Below, piece after piece: positions 50,540 to 57,496 of a stretch of 64,000 bases of DNA. The DNA comes from a virus. The stretch lies in the IMG/VR virus record IMGVR_UViG_3300046522_000512, positions 1-64,000 of that record. One strand, written 5' to 3'. Each line of letters opens with the position of its first letter. Position 1 is the stretch's first letter. A model generated the notes under the pieces. That model ran no database searches. It saw only the letters and a list, made by a program, of their open reading frames with translations, and had not been told where the DNA came from. The position numbers were made by a program, and so were the translations under genes.

Positions 50540-52998
50540 CACAGGTCGCCGCTTTCGGTGGTGCGGTAGCGCAAGCGGCACCGGCAGTTGATCGTCAGGT
50601 GGAGGGGGGCGAGCTGATCGCCGGGGAAGCGCATGGCGAAGCCGCCGACGTCGTACGGCTTGCCGACGGGCAGGGTGGTGCCGTCTACGGCCTGGTGGGC
50701 GGCGCGTACGCGGTCGTCGCGGCGGGTGACCCAGGTGCGTTCGATGCCGGGGCTGATCGCCGCGGCGGTGGCTTCCGCGGTGCCGTTGACGGTGGCGACG
50801 GCCGCCATCTCCGCCATCCCGGACGCGGTCTGTGCGGCCTGGTCGCCGAACGCGGTGCGTACGAGCGCGACCAGGTCGTCTATGTCGTCGGTGACGTCCT
50901 GCGCCTGAGTCAGCAGGGTTGCCGCGCTGTCCAGGAAGCCGCGGGCGATGTCCTCGGCGGCCGCCACGGCGTCGAGGACCGCGGCGGTGATGCGCTGCGA
51001 GGCCTCCGCCGGTACCCGCGGGGCGCCGAATGCGGCCATGGTGCGATCCGCTGTGGCGGCTGCGACCCGGGCGAGGATCCGGGCGAGGGTTCCGGTGACC
51101 TCGTCGAGCCACCGGTCGGCGCCGATGACCCGGGTCACGTCGAGTGCCGTGTCCCCGCCGCGCCGGTCCTCGGGGCCTGTCGGCTTCCAGAACTTGGTGC
51201 CCTTGCGGGCCTTGGGGGAGCGCAGCCGGGCGGTGACGACGCCTTCCTGCCGGGCGAACAGTGACTCCAGTGCGAGCGCTATCGCCTCTTGCGCCCGGTC
51301 GTAGTCGTCGTCTGTGACCTCGTACGAGGGCCGGTCGACGACCTTGAAGGGGAGGGCCTTCGTCTGGATGCCGCGGGCTTCGTCGACGGCGGCCGCGGCC
51401 GGGCCGGGCTCGGCTTGTACGTCCTGCCCCATGCGGGCTTCTGCGACTGCTGCGGCGGCCTCCCCGGGGCCGGCGGGCAGGTCTTGACCCATGCGGGCGT
51501 CGGCGACGGCCGCAGCCGCCGCACCACTGCCGTCCAGCGCGGGAGTGCCGGCGGGCTGTCCGCCGTCGGCGCGGGCCTGCGCCACCGCGTCGGCTGCCGC
51601 CCCGTTGCCGCCGGGCTGCGCCGACGGGTCGATGGGTGCGTTCGGGCCGCCGGGCGGCATGCCGGGGACGGCTTGGGAGCCGCCGCCCTGGATGCCGAGC
51701 GCCGCGGCGTCGGAGGGGAGCAGCGGGACGGGGGCCTTCTGCGGGGAGATCCACAGGGCTCGGGAGTGGGGGTTGTTGAACGGGGTGAGTCCGGCGCGGC
51801 GCCGGTACTCGTCGATGGAGATGAGTCCCTTGTCGAACTCCTCGCGGGCCTCCTGGCGGCGCTTGCGGCGGGGGAGTTCGAGGGCCTGGACGGTGGAGGT
51901 GTTGTAGCGAATCCCCAGGTCGTCTCCGCCGAGGTCTCCGGCGAACGCGTCGGAGATGAGCGCCAGGTGGCCGAGCTCGGTGTGGACCCAGAACCCGTAC
52001 TCTTCCTGCTCCGCGTTGTCGAAGGTGCGGCCCGACGCGTTGCCGGTGACGGACTCCGGGACGCCGAACGCCCCAAGGATCTCGATCTTGGAGTTCATCG
52101 CGGCGTGCTCGTAGGCCATCTCGCGCGGCCGGGCCGCCAAGTCGACGTAGTTCATGCCGCCGGGGCCCGCGCCGACCACGGACACGTGCCCGGCGAACTC
52201 CGAGCCGGGCAGGAACCGGGCCTCAAGGCGGTCCATGTCCTTGTCGGACAGGCTGCTCGTGTCGACGGCGACGATGCCGCCGGGCCTCGCGTCGTTCTTT
52301 ATGAACGCCACGTTGTACAGCCGGGACAGGTGGTCGAGTTCGATGCTGATGCCCGCGGCTTCGAGCGGTGTCTGCCCGGAGAACGGGTCGGTGGGATGCG
52401 GCTCGCGGATCCAGCGGACCCGCTCCGGTTCGAGTTCGCGGACGTGCCCGAACAGGGTCGTGAACTGGAAGTGCTTGATGTACTCGCCCTTGTCGTCCGG
52501 GATGGGGATGACCCGGTCGGGCGGAAGGAGGTCGAGGCGGGTGATGGTGCCGCGGTTGGACCGGGTCACCTCAACGAACGCACCCCGCTTGGACAGCAGG
52601 ATCTGGGCGGAGAGCCGCTTTCGGAACTGCGACCCGCTCTCCAGCGGGTTGGCCTTGGGCCCGTTCAGGAGCCGCAGGAGCGGATGGTCGTCGATGACCT
52701 CCTCGAACTCGCCGTCTTCGGTGAGGCCGCGCCCGATCTCCAAGGGGAGGCGGGCGGCGTGCTTGCCCATGGTGTCGATCGCCTTGTAGACCCAGACGAC
52801 GCGCTCATACCCCTCGGTGACGACGCGCCCGAGATCCCAGCCGTCGGCGCGGCCCTCGGTCCCCCACACGTTGCTCGTACCGGCGTACTGGGTGGAGGTG
52901 TAGCCGCCCGTCCACGCGATCGTTTTCGACTCGGCGGGCTGTAGGGCCTGGTTGGCAATCAGGTTTCGCAGAGCTGGTAGCCAGCGGCGTCGGGCCAT
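50539..52998 (-). CDS. HK97-type portal protein fused to a MuF (SPP1 gp7-like) domain
   Basis: An 819-residue protein from ATG 52998. Residues about 1-415 are an HK97-family portal (VVWVYKAIDTMGKHAARLPLEI, NPLESGSQFRKRLSAQILLSKRGAFVEV, LLPPDRVIPIPD, AFIKNDARPGGIVAVD, LGAFGVPESVTG). Residues about 430-560 are a Gly/Pro/Ala linker with recurring AAAAVADARMGQD-type units. The C-terminal part has the MuF signature RDDRVRAAHQAVDGTTLPVGKPYD...HLTINCRCRLRYR. Portals form the packaging vertex; MuF proteins are minor capsid proteins ejected with DNA. Fusions of the two occur in actinophages. Confidence 0.92.
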   Translation of the reverse strand: MARRRWLPALRNLIANQALQPAESKTIAWTGGYTSTQYAGTSNVWGTEGRADGWDLGRVVTEGYERVVWVYKAIDTMGKHAARLPLEIGRGLTEDGEFEEVIDDHPLLRLLNGPKANPLESGSQFRKRLSAQILLSKRGAFVEVTRSNRGTITRLDLLPPDRVIPIPDDKGEYIKHFQFTTLFGHVRELEPERVRWIREPHPTDPFSGQTPLEAAGISIELDHLSRLYNVAFIKNDARPGGIVAVDTSSLSDKDMDRLEARFLPGSEFAGHVSVVGAGPGGMNYVDLAARPREMAYEHAAMNSKIEILGAFGVPESVTGNASGRTFDNAEQEEYGFWVHTELGHLALISDAFAGDLGGDDLGIRYNTSTVQALELPRRKRRQEAREEFDKGLISIDEYRRRAGLTPFNNPHSRALWISPQKAPVPLLPSDAAALGIQGGGSQAVPGMPPGGPNAPIDPSAQPGGNGAAADAVAQARADGGQPAGTPALDGSGAAAAAVADARMGQDLPAGPGEAAAAVAEARMGQDVQAEPGPAAAAVDEARGIQTKALPFKVVDRPSYEVTDDDYDRAQEAIALALESLFARQEGVVTARLRSPKARKGTKFWKPTGPEDRRGGDTALDVTRVIGADRWLDEVTGTLARILARVAAATADRTMAAFGAPRVPAEASQRITAAVLDAVAAAEDIARGFLDSAATLLTQAQDVTDDIDDLVALVRTAFGDQAAQTASGMAEMAAVATVNGTAEATAAAISPGIERTWVTRRDDRVRAAHQAVDGTTLPVGKPYDVGGFAMRFPGDQLAPLHLTINCRCRLRYRTTESGDL

Positions 52999-52999
52999 G

Positions 53000-53365
53000 T
53001 CACGCCCCCTCGCCGCTCATCCATACGGCGACGGCCAGAATCGCGCCGAACAGGACAGACCAGGGTGTGAACGTGTACGCCGCGGCGGACATCAGGGCCA
53101 GGCCGACGGTGAGGGTGACGTAGCCGCGGTAGAGGCGTACCTGGGGAGGTACGGGCGGCTCAGTCTGGCGGAGGACCGCCCCGCCAGCGGATGCCGTCAG
53201 TGCGCCGATCAGGAACACGACCGTGGGCGGCGACGCCGAGTAGAGGGCTCCCAGCAGGCCGACCGTCCCGACGCCGGCCAGGAGGAGGCCGAACAGATCG
53301 CGGGCGAGGCGACGCCGCATAGCCCAGCGGGTGGGAGGCGGTGGAGACTGCGTTGGAGGATTCAC
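53000..53365 (-). CDS. Membrane protein with four helices
   Basis: A 121-residue protein from GTG 53365, with no SD. The Pro-rich start (NPPTQSPPPPTRWAMRRRLARD) is followed by four predicted membrane helices (LFGLLLAGVGTVGLLGALYSA, TVVFLIGALTASAGGAVL, GYVTLTVGLALMSAAAYTF, WSVLFGAILAVAVWM). The start is 26 bases after the intergenic motif copy (53392-53400), and the leader ends TCCGCGGC. Function unknown. Confidence 0.75.
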   Translation of the reverse strand: MNPPTQSPPPPTRWAMRRRLARDLFGLLLAGVGTVGLLGALYSASPPTVVFLIGALTASAGGAVLRQTEPPVPPQVRLYRGYVTLTVGLALMSAAAYTFTPWSVLFGAILAVAVWMSGEGA

Positions 53366-53383
53366 GCCGCGGACCGTAGGAAG

Positions 53384-53406
53384 GCCCGCGGGTTTGCGTC
53401 GCGGGC
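53384..53406 (-). terminator. Hairpin with motif in its loop
   Basis: A 7-bp stem GCCCGCG / CGCGGGC (53384-53390 / 53400-53406) with the motif GACGCAAAC occupying the loop. It begins at the stop codon of the upstream small gene. Terminator action is uncertain because it sits so close to the stop. Confidence 0.45.
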
Positions 53407-53564
53407 TAGGCGTCCAGGTCGATCACTGCGTACGCGATACCGAGCCAGGCCAGGACGGCGACGAAGACCGTGACGGCTGCGGCGGCGCGGGCGTCACCGG
53501 TGTGGGAGAAGGTCAGTCCGCCGGAGATGAGACCGCAGGCGAGACCGGCGAGGAAGACGCGCAT
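53406..53564 (-). CDS. Small two-helix membrane protein
   Basis: A 52-residue protein from ATG 53564 (purine-poor leader, AGGAACC). It starts RVFLAGLACGLISGGLTFSHTG and ends AAVTVFVAVLAWLGIAYAVIDLDA, two hydrophobic helices separated by a short polar turn. It is encoded 9 bases after the zinc-finger-like gene, and its stop overlaps the hairpin 53384-53406. Unknown function; small membrane proteins of this type are common in phage operons. Confidence 0.6.
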   Translation of the reverse strand: MRVFLAGLACGLISGGLTFSHTGDARAAAAVTVFVAVLAWLGIAYAVIDLDA

Positions 53565-53573
53565 GGGTGGTTC

Positions 53574-54023
53574 CTATCGGGCGGGGCGTGAGACGCCGGA
53601 GACGTAGGCGCTGATGCCGCGCCGCTGGATGGTGCCGCCGGGGATGAGCTTGGCGCTCGGGGGCGGCTCGGGGAGCTTGCGCTTGGCGCGCACGCTCTGG
53701 TCGCCGCCGATCAGGTGCCGGTTGTCGATGAGCGCTTCGCAGTCCTTGTCGGAGACGTCGTCGTAAGGGCGTCGGCAGCCGCGGCAGTAGACCTCAAGGG
53801 CGTCGATGCGGGTTCCGGCCGGGGCGGTGAAGGAGCCGCGGAAGTCGGCGGCCTTCGCGATGCGGTCCTCGACCTTGATCTCTGCGGCGACGATCCACAC
53901 GTGCGCGCGGGTCTCGACTTCCGCGGGCTCGGTGGTGTCGGGCGGGGGTGATTCCAGCGGCTCGTCGAAGAGGTCCGCGAACAGACTCAGTTCCAGTTGG
54001 TCCCGCACTACCGCTGTTGTCAC
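53574..54023 (-). CDS. Hypothetical protein with CxxC cluster
   Basis: A 149-residue protein. Start GTG 54023 (SD GGAGGA seven bases upstream) rather than upstream in-frame positions to 54062. Residues about 82-96 (YCRGCRRPYDDVSDKDC) form a half zinc-ribbon. The N-terminus is acidic with ELSLFADLF. It heads the leftward virion operon as seen in this window. There is a possible promoter (TTGACG and TACCGG) just upstream and a degenerate intergenic motif GACGCTGGG 28 bases before the start. Confidence 0.7.
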   Translation of the reverse strand: MTTAVVRDQLELSLFADLFDEPLESPPPDTTEPAEVETRAHVWIVAAEIKVEDRIAKAADFRGSFTAPAGTRIDALEVYCRGCRRPYDDVSDKDCEALIDNRHLIGGDQSVRAKRKLPEPPPSAKLIPGGTIQRRGISAYVSGVSRPAR

Positions 54024-54033
54024 AGACGATCCT

Positions 54034-54062
54034 CCGGTATCGCAGTGGCCCCCCAGCGTCAA
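54034..54062 (-). promoter_or_regulatory. Possible promoter of the virion operon
   Basis: On the minus strand, TTGACG (54057-54062) and TACCGG (54034-54039) are 17 bases apart, upstream of the 54023 start. The -35 is good and the -10 poor. It is the first gap between the accessory block terminator and the structural genes. Confidence 0.35.
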
Positions 54063-54131
54063 CGCCTCGATGCCATATGGACGTAGTGACCGGCCTGTGC
54101 GTTACACCTGGTCGTTTCAGGGCAGCAGAAA

Positions 54132-54173
54132 GCCCCGCTCGTCCACCGCGGGGGTGGAGCGGACGAGCGGGGC
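54132..54173 (-). terminator. Rho-independent terminator of the methyltransferase gene
   Basis: A 13-bp perfect stem (54132-54144 / 54161-54173, GCCCCGCTCGTCC arm) is followed on the minus strand by TTTCT, 20 bases after the methyltransferase stop. It separates the accessory block from the virion operon. Confidence 0.9.
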
Positions 54174-54193
54174 CGTACGGGGGTGCGGAGCGG

Positions 54194-54871
54194 CTACGCG
54201 GGCGCGTAGGCGCGCACCAGGAGGGTGCCCAGCACTGCGGGTTCCTGCGGGGGGAGGACTTCCGCGCGCACGTCGGTGAAGCCGTGCCGTTTGAGGATGT
54301 CGGCCCACTGGTCGGCGCTGTACTGCCACCGGTACACCTGTAGTTCCTTCTCGCGGCCCTCCAGCCACTTGCCGCCCATCTGCTGCGCCCCGTACTGGCC
54401 GGTGACGGGCTCGCGGTGGGAGAAGGCGAACACGCCGCCCGGGGCAAGGCGCTTGGCGACTTGGGGGAAAAGGTGCTCGGGGTCGGTGAACCAGACGGCG
54501 CCCCATGTCGAGTAGATGGCATCCCAGGTGCGCAGGTCGTCGTCGAGGAACGCGCACGCCTCGGCGTGGATGAACTCCAGTCCGGGGAGGCCTTCCCAGA
54601 AGGCGCGGGCGCGGGCGACCTGCACGGGGGAGAAGTCGACGCCGGTCACCTTGGCGCCGGAGCGGGTGAGGTAGGCGGCGTTCTCGCCCTCGGCCGGCCC
54701 CAGGTCGAGGACGGTCGACGGGCTGCCGAGGAGTTCGGCGCCGGGCCCGTTGTCCTTGATGCCGGTCCAGTCGAAGCGCTCGGCCGCGGGGCGGGGTTCG
54801 GCTCCTTCTCCGCGGTAGGGCTTGTACTTGTCCCAGTACTCGGCTGCGGTCTGTGGGGCTGCGCTGGACAT
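54194..54871 (-). CDS. Class I SAM-dependent methyltransferase
   Basis: A 225-residue protein from ATG 54871 (SD GGAGGATC). Motif I is VLDLGPAEGENAAYLT (about 68-83), motif II GVDFSPVQVARARAF, motif IV-like WDAIYSTWGAVWF and post-motif LAPGGVFAFSHREP. The fold is a small-molecule-type methyltransferase (UbiE/Tam-like); the substrate is unknown. It has its own terminator, separate from the virion genes. Its N-terminal AAEYWDKYKPYRG is typical of a Streptomyces methyltransferase group. Accessory gene, possibly from the host chromosome. Confidence 0.85.
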   Translation of the reverse strand: MSSAAPQTAAEYWDKYKPYRGEGAEPRPAAERFDWTGIKDNGPGAELLGSPSTVLDLGPAEGENAAYLTRSGAKVTGVDFSPVQVARARAFWEGLPGLEFIHAEACAFLDDDLRTWDAIYSTWGAVWFTDPEHLFPQVAKRLAPGGVFAFSHREPVTGQYGAQQMGGKWLEGREKELQVYRWQYSADQWADILKRHGFTDVRAEVLPPQEPAVLGTLLVRAYAPA

Positions 54872-54974
54872 GCGGATCCTCCGGGGGAGAGACGAACTCC
54901 AGAGGCGTCACGCTAGCGGCGGCGCTGCCGTGCCGTACGGGAAAGGAAGAAACCGTCACATACCTGAACAAAGA

Positions 54975-55005
54975 CGCCCGGGGTCGCGTGATGCGACCCC
55001 GGGCG
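54975..55005 (-). terminator. Rho-independent terminator
   Basis: A 13-bp perfect stem (54975-54987 / 54993-55005, CGCCCGGGGTCGC arm), a 5-base loop, then CTTTGTT on the minus strand, 17 bases after the stop of the 55022-55489 gene. Confidence 0.9.
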
Positions 55006-55021
55006 CCTTACGGCCTACCGG

Positions 55022-55489
55022 TCAGTGGCAGCTCGTGCCCGGCGCGCACGGCGTGCACTTGGAGAAGTCCGCCTCCCACAGCGGCCAGTCCACGCCGAAA
55101 CCGTTGTCAGCGATGACGTGGGCGGTCCGCTCGACGGAGCCGTCGTACTTGAACGCGATCTCCGGAATGTGTTCCAGGAACCGGCCGAAGTGCCGCTCGC
55201 AGAATTCCCGGTAGTTGCGGGTGTCCAGGATGAAGCCGTGGACCGCGATGTCCACGATCCGCCCGCAGCCGATCTCCAGGCGGTCGTCCCACCGCTCCAT
55301 CGCGGTCATGAGGTAGGCGACGGCCTGCCCGAACAGGCGCTCAGCCATCACCCGGTCGAACGGGTTGTCGCGCATGAGGAGGAGGATCTGGCGGTCCCAC
55401 ACGTCCGGGGCGACGTAGTCCCGGGGGTCGCGGGTGACCGTGTATTCCTCGCGGTCCTTCGTGATGAGCTGCGGTGTTGGTGTTGCCAT
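55022..55489 (-). CDS. Hypothetical protein with Cys-rich C-terminal tail
   Basis: A 155-residue protein from ATG 55489 (SD CGGAGGG). The body is helical (DVWDRQILLLMRDNPFDRVMAERLFGQAVAYLMTAME, GCGRIVDIAVHGFILDTRNYREFCERHFGRFLEHIPE) and it ends SKCTPCAPGTSCH. This resembles a group of Streptomyces accessory proteins with a conserved helical core and a short Cys-containing tail, often near regulators; no biochemical role is known to me. The tail could bind metal or be modified. It ends in a strong terminator. Confidence 0.7.
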   Translation of the reverse strand: MATPTPQLITKDREEYTVTRDPRDYVAPDVWDRQILLLMRDNPFDRVMAERLFGQAVAYLMTAMERWDDRLEIGCGRIVDIAVHGFILDTRNYREFCERHFGRFLEHIPEIAFKYDGSVERTAHVIADNGFGVDWPLWEADFSKCTPCAPGTSCH

Positions 55490-55524
55490 GGTGCCCTCCG
55501 GTGTCGGATTGCGTGGCGCTACCT

Positions 55525-55624
55525 CCCGGCCGACGGATGACGGCCGGGCTGCCCGCACCACACGGGTGCGGGGGTGGAGAGGCGCCGGGCGGGGGAGACG
55601 GGGGTGCATCCCCCGGCCGGCGCC
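55525..55624 (-). terminator. Cluster of three hairpins between operons
   Basis: Perfect stems at 55525-55532 / 55541-55548 (CCCGGCCG), 55552-55558 / 55566-55572 (CCCGCAC) and 55581-55588 / 55617-55624 (GGCGCCGG). The last directly follows the TAG of the 55628-56083 gene. No U-runs. Likely terminates the three-gene operon from 57241; one of the others may act in the leader of the 55489 gene. Confidence 0.6.
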
Positions 55625-55627
55625 GGT

Positions 55628-56083
55628 CTATGTGGGCCCGGCGGCCTCGGCCGTGGGCAGGTAGGTCAGGAACACGGCGCGGCGGTGGAGCTGTTCGAGC
55701 AGCAGCGCGTACGTCTCGTTGTCCGTCGTGATCGCGGCCCGGCTGATGGCGACGATGCCGTCCGCGAAGCCTTGCCCCGCGTACAGGCAGGCCTCCGTGA
55801 ACCCGGACCGCTGCCCGATCTCGGGGGCCTGGCCGACGTCGGCGAACGAGGACGCCGCGAGCCGCCACCCACGGCTCCGTACGTGGTTCTCGATCAGCTC
55901 CAGATCCGCGCGCCGTTCGGCGCCCGGCTCGGCCAGCGCGTAGGGGACGACGCGGACCGTACGGCCCACAGCACGGGCCGCGGCCACGGTCTCCAACTGG
56001 AAGCGCCGTCGCACTATCTCCAGCCGCACGTCCTCCGGCCGGGGCGTGGCGGCGAGCGGCGGGTATTTGCTGGGTGTCGTCAC
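55628..56083 (-). CDS. Hypothetical accessory protein
   Basis: A 151-residue protein from GTG 56083 (SD GAGGGAAGG); GTG 56098 is a possible alternative. The pattern RFQLETVAAARAVGRTVRVVPYALAEPGAERRADLELIENHVRSRGWRLAASSFADVG...FADGIVAISRAAITTDNETYALLLEQLHRRAVFLTYLP loosely recalls a serine-recombinase-like fold without a catalytic Ser, but this is only a visual impression. Third gene of the operon with the HATPase protein, ending in hairpins. Confidence 0.6.
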   Translation of the reverse strand: MTTPSKYPPLAATPRPEDVRLEIVRRRFQLETVAAARAVGRTVRVVPYALAEPGAERRADLELIENHVRSRGWRLAASSFADVGQAPEIGQRSGFTEACLYAGQGFADGIVAISRAAITTDNETYALLLEQLHRRAVFLTYLPTAEAAGPT

Positions 56084-56105
56084 AGTGCCTTCCCTCACGA
56101 TCGGA

Positions 56106-56690
56106 TCAGGAGCTGGTGCTCAGGGACTCGCCGAGGAGTTCCTCGTGCGGGATGGGGCCCGGCTTGAACCGGTCGAGGAGATCGGCCAGGGGCCAGTGCG
56201 GCACGAGACGGTCACCGCGGCACGGGCGTAGCCAGTACGGGCCCGGCGGCTGGGTCCGCTGCAGGGGCGGCAGGGTGAGTTCGTGCGGGGCGCCCCGGCA
56301 TATGCCGTAGCTGTTGTCCCAGATTGCATGCGTGCCCGGCGGCACGAGCCAGATGAGCAGATCCTGCTCCGGGTCCGCGATGACCGGGCCGCAGGCGGGG
56401 GTGTCAGAGCGTGCGCCCCGGAGGCGCTGGACTTCGTCCATGAGGTCCATGACGGCGTGGGCTTGGGGGCCGGAGGCGGTCACGACAGCGTCGAAGAACT
56501 GGCCGCCTAACGGTAACCGGAACGGGTTCCCGTGCTGGAGATCCATCAGGTTCCGTACGCGCGCGGCGAGGTCGCTCATGTCCTGTGCGACGTCCTCGGG
56601 CGCGGCGTCCAGGGTGGGCCTGAAGTCGACGCTGCCGGGCCCGCGGCGGAGTGGCTGCGCCGCACGCTGGGGAAGGGGCGCGGGCGTCAT
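56106..56690 (-). CDS. Hypothetical accessory protein coupled to the HATPase gene
   Basis: A 194-residue protein from ATG 56690, overlapping the HATPase stop by ATGA; upstream in-frame positions to 56804 are rejected for that reason. A Pro-rich start is followed by a helical part (APEDVAQDMSDLAARVRNLMDLQHGNPFRLPLGGQFFDAVVTASGPQAHAVMDLMDEVQRLRG) and a beta part with LLIWLVPPGTHAIWDNSYGICRGAPHELTLPP. Tight coupling suggests it works with the HATPase protein. No known domain. Confidence 0.65.
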   Translation of the reverse strand: MTPAPLPQRAAQPLRRGPGSVDFRPTLDAAPEDVAQDMSDLAARVRNLMDLQHGNPFRLPLGGQFFDAVVTASGPQAHAVMDLMDEVQRLRGARSDTPACGPVIADPEQDLLIWLVPPGTHAIWDNSYGICRGAPHELTLPPLQRTQPPGPYWLRPCRGDRLVPHWPLADLLDRFKPGPIPHEELLGESLSTSS

Positions 56691-57241
56691 ACGGCATCGC
56701 CCCAGGTCGCGGGGAGAAGGGCCTGCACGGTCTTGCCGACGACCTCGCCATCGTCCTTCTGGTGGTCCCATGAGGCGGTGCCGCGGTAGTGGGCCAGCCA
56801 CCACAGGCCGGGGGGCGCGGACCGGGGCTCATGGCTCTGGTTCGCGACCTGGTCGAAGTCCGGGAACTCGGGGAACGCGTCGTCGACCTCGATGAGCAGT
56901 TCGTCCGTGTCGGGGTGGGCGAGCAGCCGCAGGACAACCTTCCCGTCGGCGAAGGGCCGCCCGTGCCTCACGGCGTTGTCGACCAGGTGGGAGGCGACCC
57001 GGGCGGCGGCGTCGATGTTGCCGGGCCAGGAACAGACCGTGAGCCGCGGGCGGATGCGCAGCCGCGCGTTCGTTGCTGCTCCGCTGTCGGCGACCAGGCG
57101 GGTGCTCCATCGGAACGGGGACTGCTCTGCGGGCAGCGGAAGGAGTGCGGTCGCAGTGCCGGCCGGGCGCAGCACAGTGGCGGACGCTCCCCCGGGCGGG
57201 GGGACCGCTGGGGCTGCGGGTTCGGTTGCGCGCGGTTTCAC
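56687..57241 (-). CDS. ATP-binding protein of the anti-sigma / histidine-kinase-like (HATPase) family
   Basis: A 184-residue protein from GTG 57241. The N-box is ASHLVDNAVRHGRPF (about 92-106) and a G-box-like GLWWLAHYRG lies near the C-terminus, after a Pro/Ala-rich start of about 45 residues. Single-domain HATPases of this kind in Streptomyces often act as anti-sigma factor kinases or regulatory partners of XRE proteins. It is divergent from an XRE/TPR regulator, a common Streptomyces pairing. First gene of a three-gene operon. Confidence 0.8.
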   Translation of the reverse strand: MKPRATEPAAPAVPPPGGASATVLRPAGTATALLPLPAEQSPFRWSTRLVADSGAATNARLRIRPRLTVCSWPGNIDAAARVASHLVDNAVRHGRPFADGKVVLRLLAHPDTDELLIEVDDAFPEFPDFDQVANQSHEPRSAPPGLWWLAHYRGTASWDHQKDDGEVVGKTVQALLPATWGDAV

Positions 57242-57496
57242 GGCGGGGGGCTCCCAGGTTCATGGTTGTGCTCGGTCGGGCACTCTCTGCGAGGGCTGAC
57301 ACCACCGTGGCAACCGTGGGGGGACGGATCTACCCCCATATCCGCCTCGGGTTCGGGAGAGAAGTTGACGCCTTCCCTCGGACGTTCCTCGGACTTCCCT
57401 CGGATCGGTAAGTACCGTCTGTAGAGGGCATCTTGAGTGAGACAAGGTTCTACCGTCGGATCAGTGACGTGCAGTCGGATGTTCGAGGAGGAAGCC
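57242..57496. promoter_or_regulatory. Divergent control region with CCTCGGA repeats
   Basis: About 255 bases between the HATPase gene and the regulator. CCCTCGGA, CCTCGGA and CCCTCGGA copies follow each other at 57373-57404, about 13-14 bases apart, ending CGGATCGG; a CGGATC recurs near 57463. TTGACG at 57365-57370 could be a -35. Probably the operator region of the regulator. Confidence 0.5.

Noticed and set aside
50540-51754. Upstream extension of the nuclease frame into the portal gene
   Set aside because: The extension is Arg/Pro-rich with no pattern and lies wholly in the portal's coding sequence. The ATG at 50539 with TGATG coupling is the natural start.
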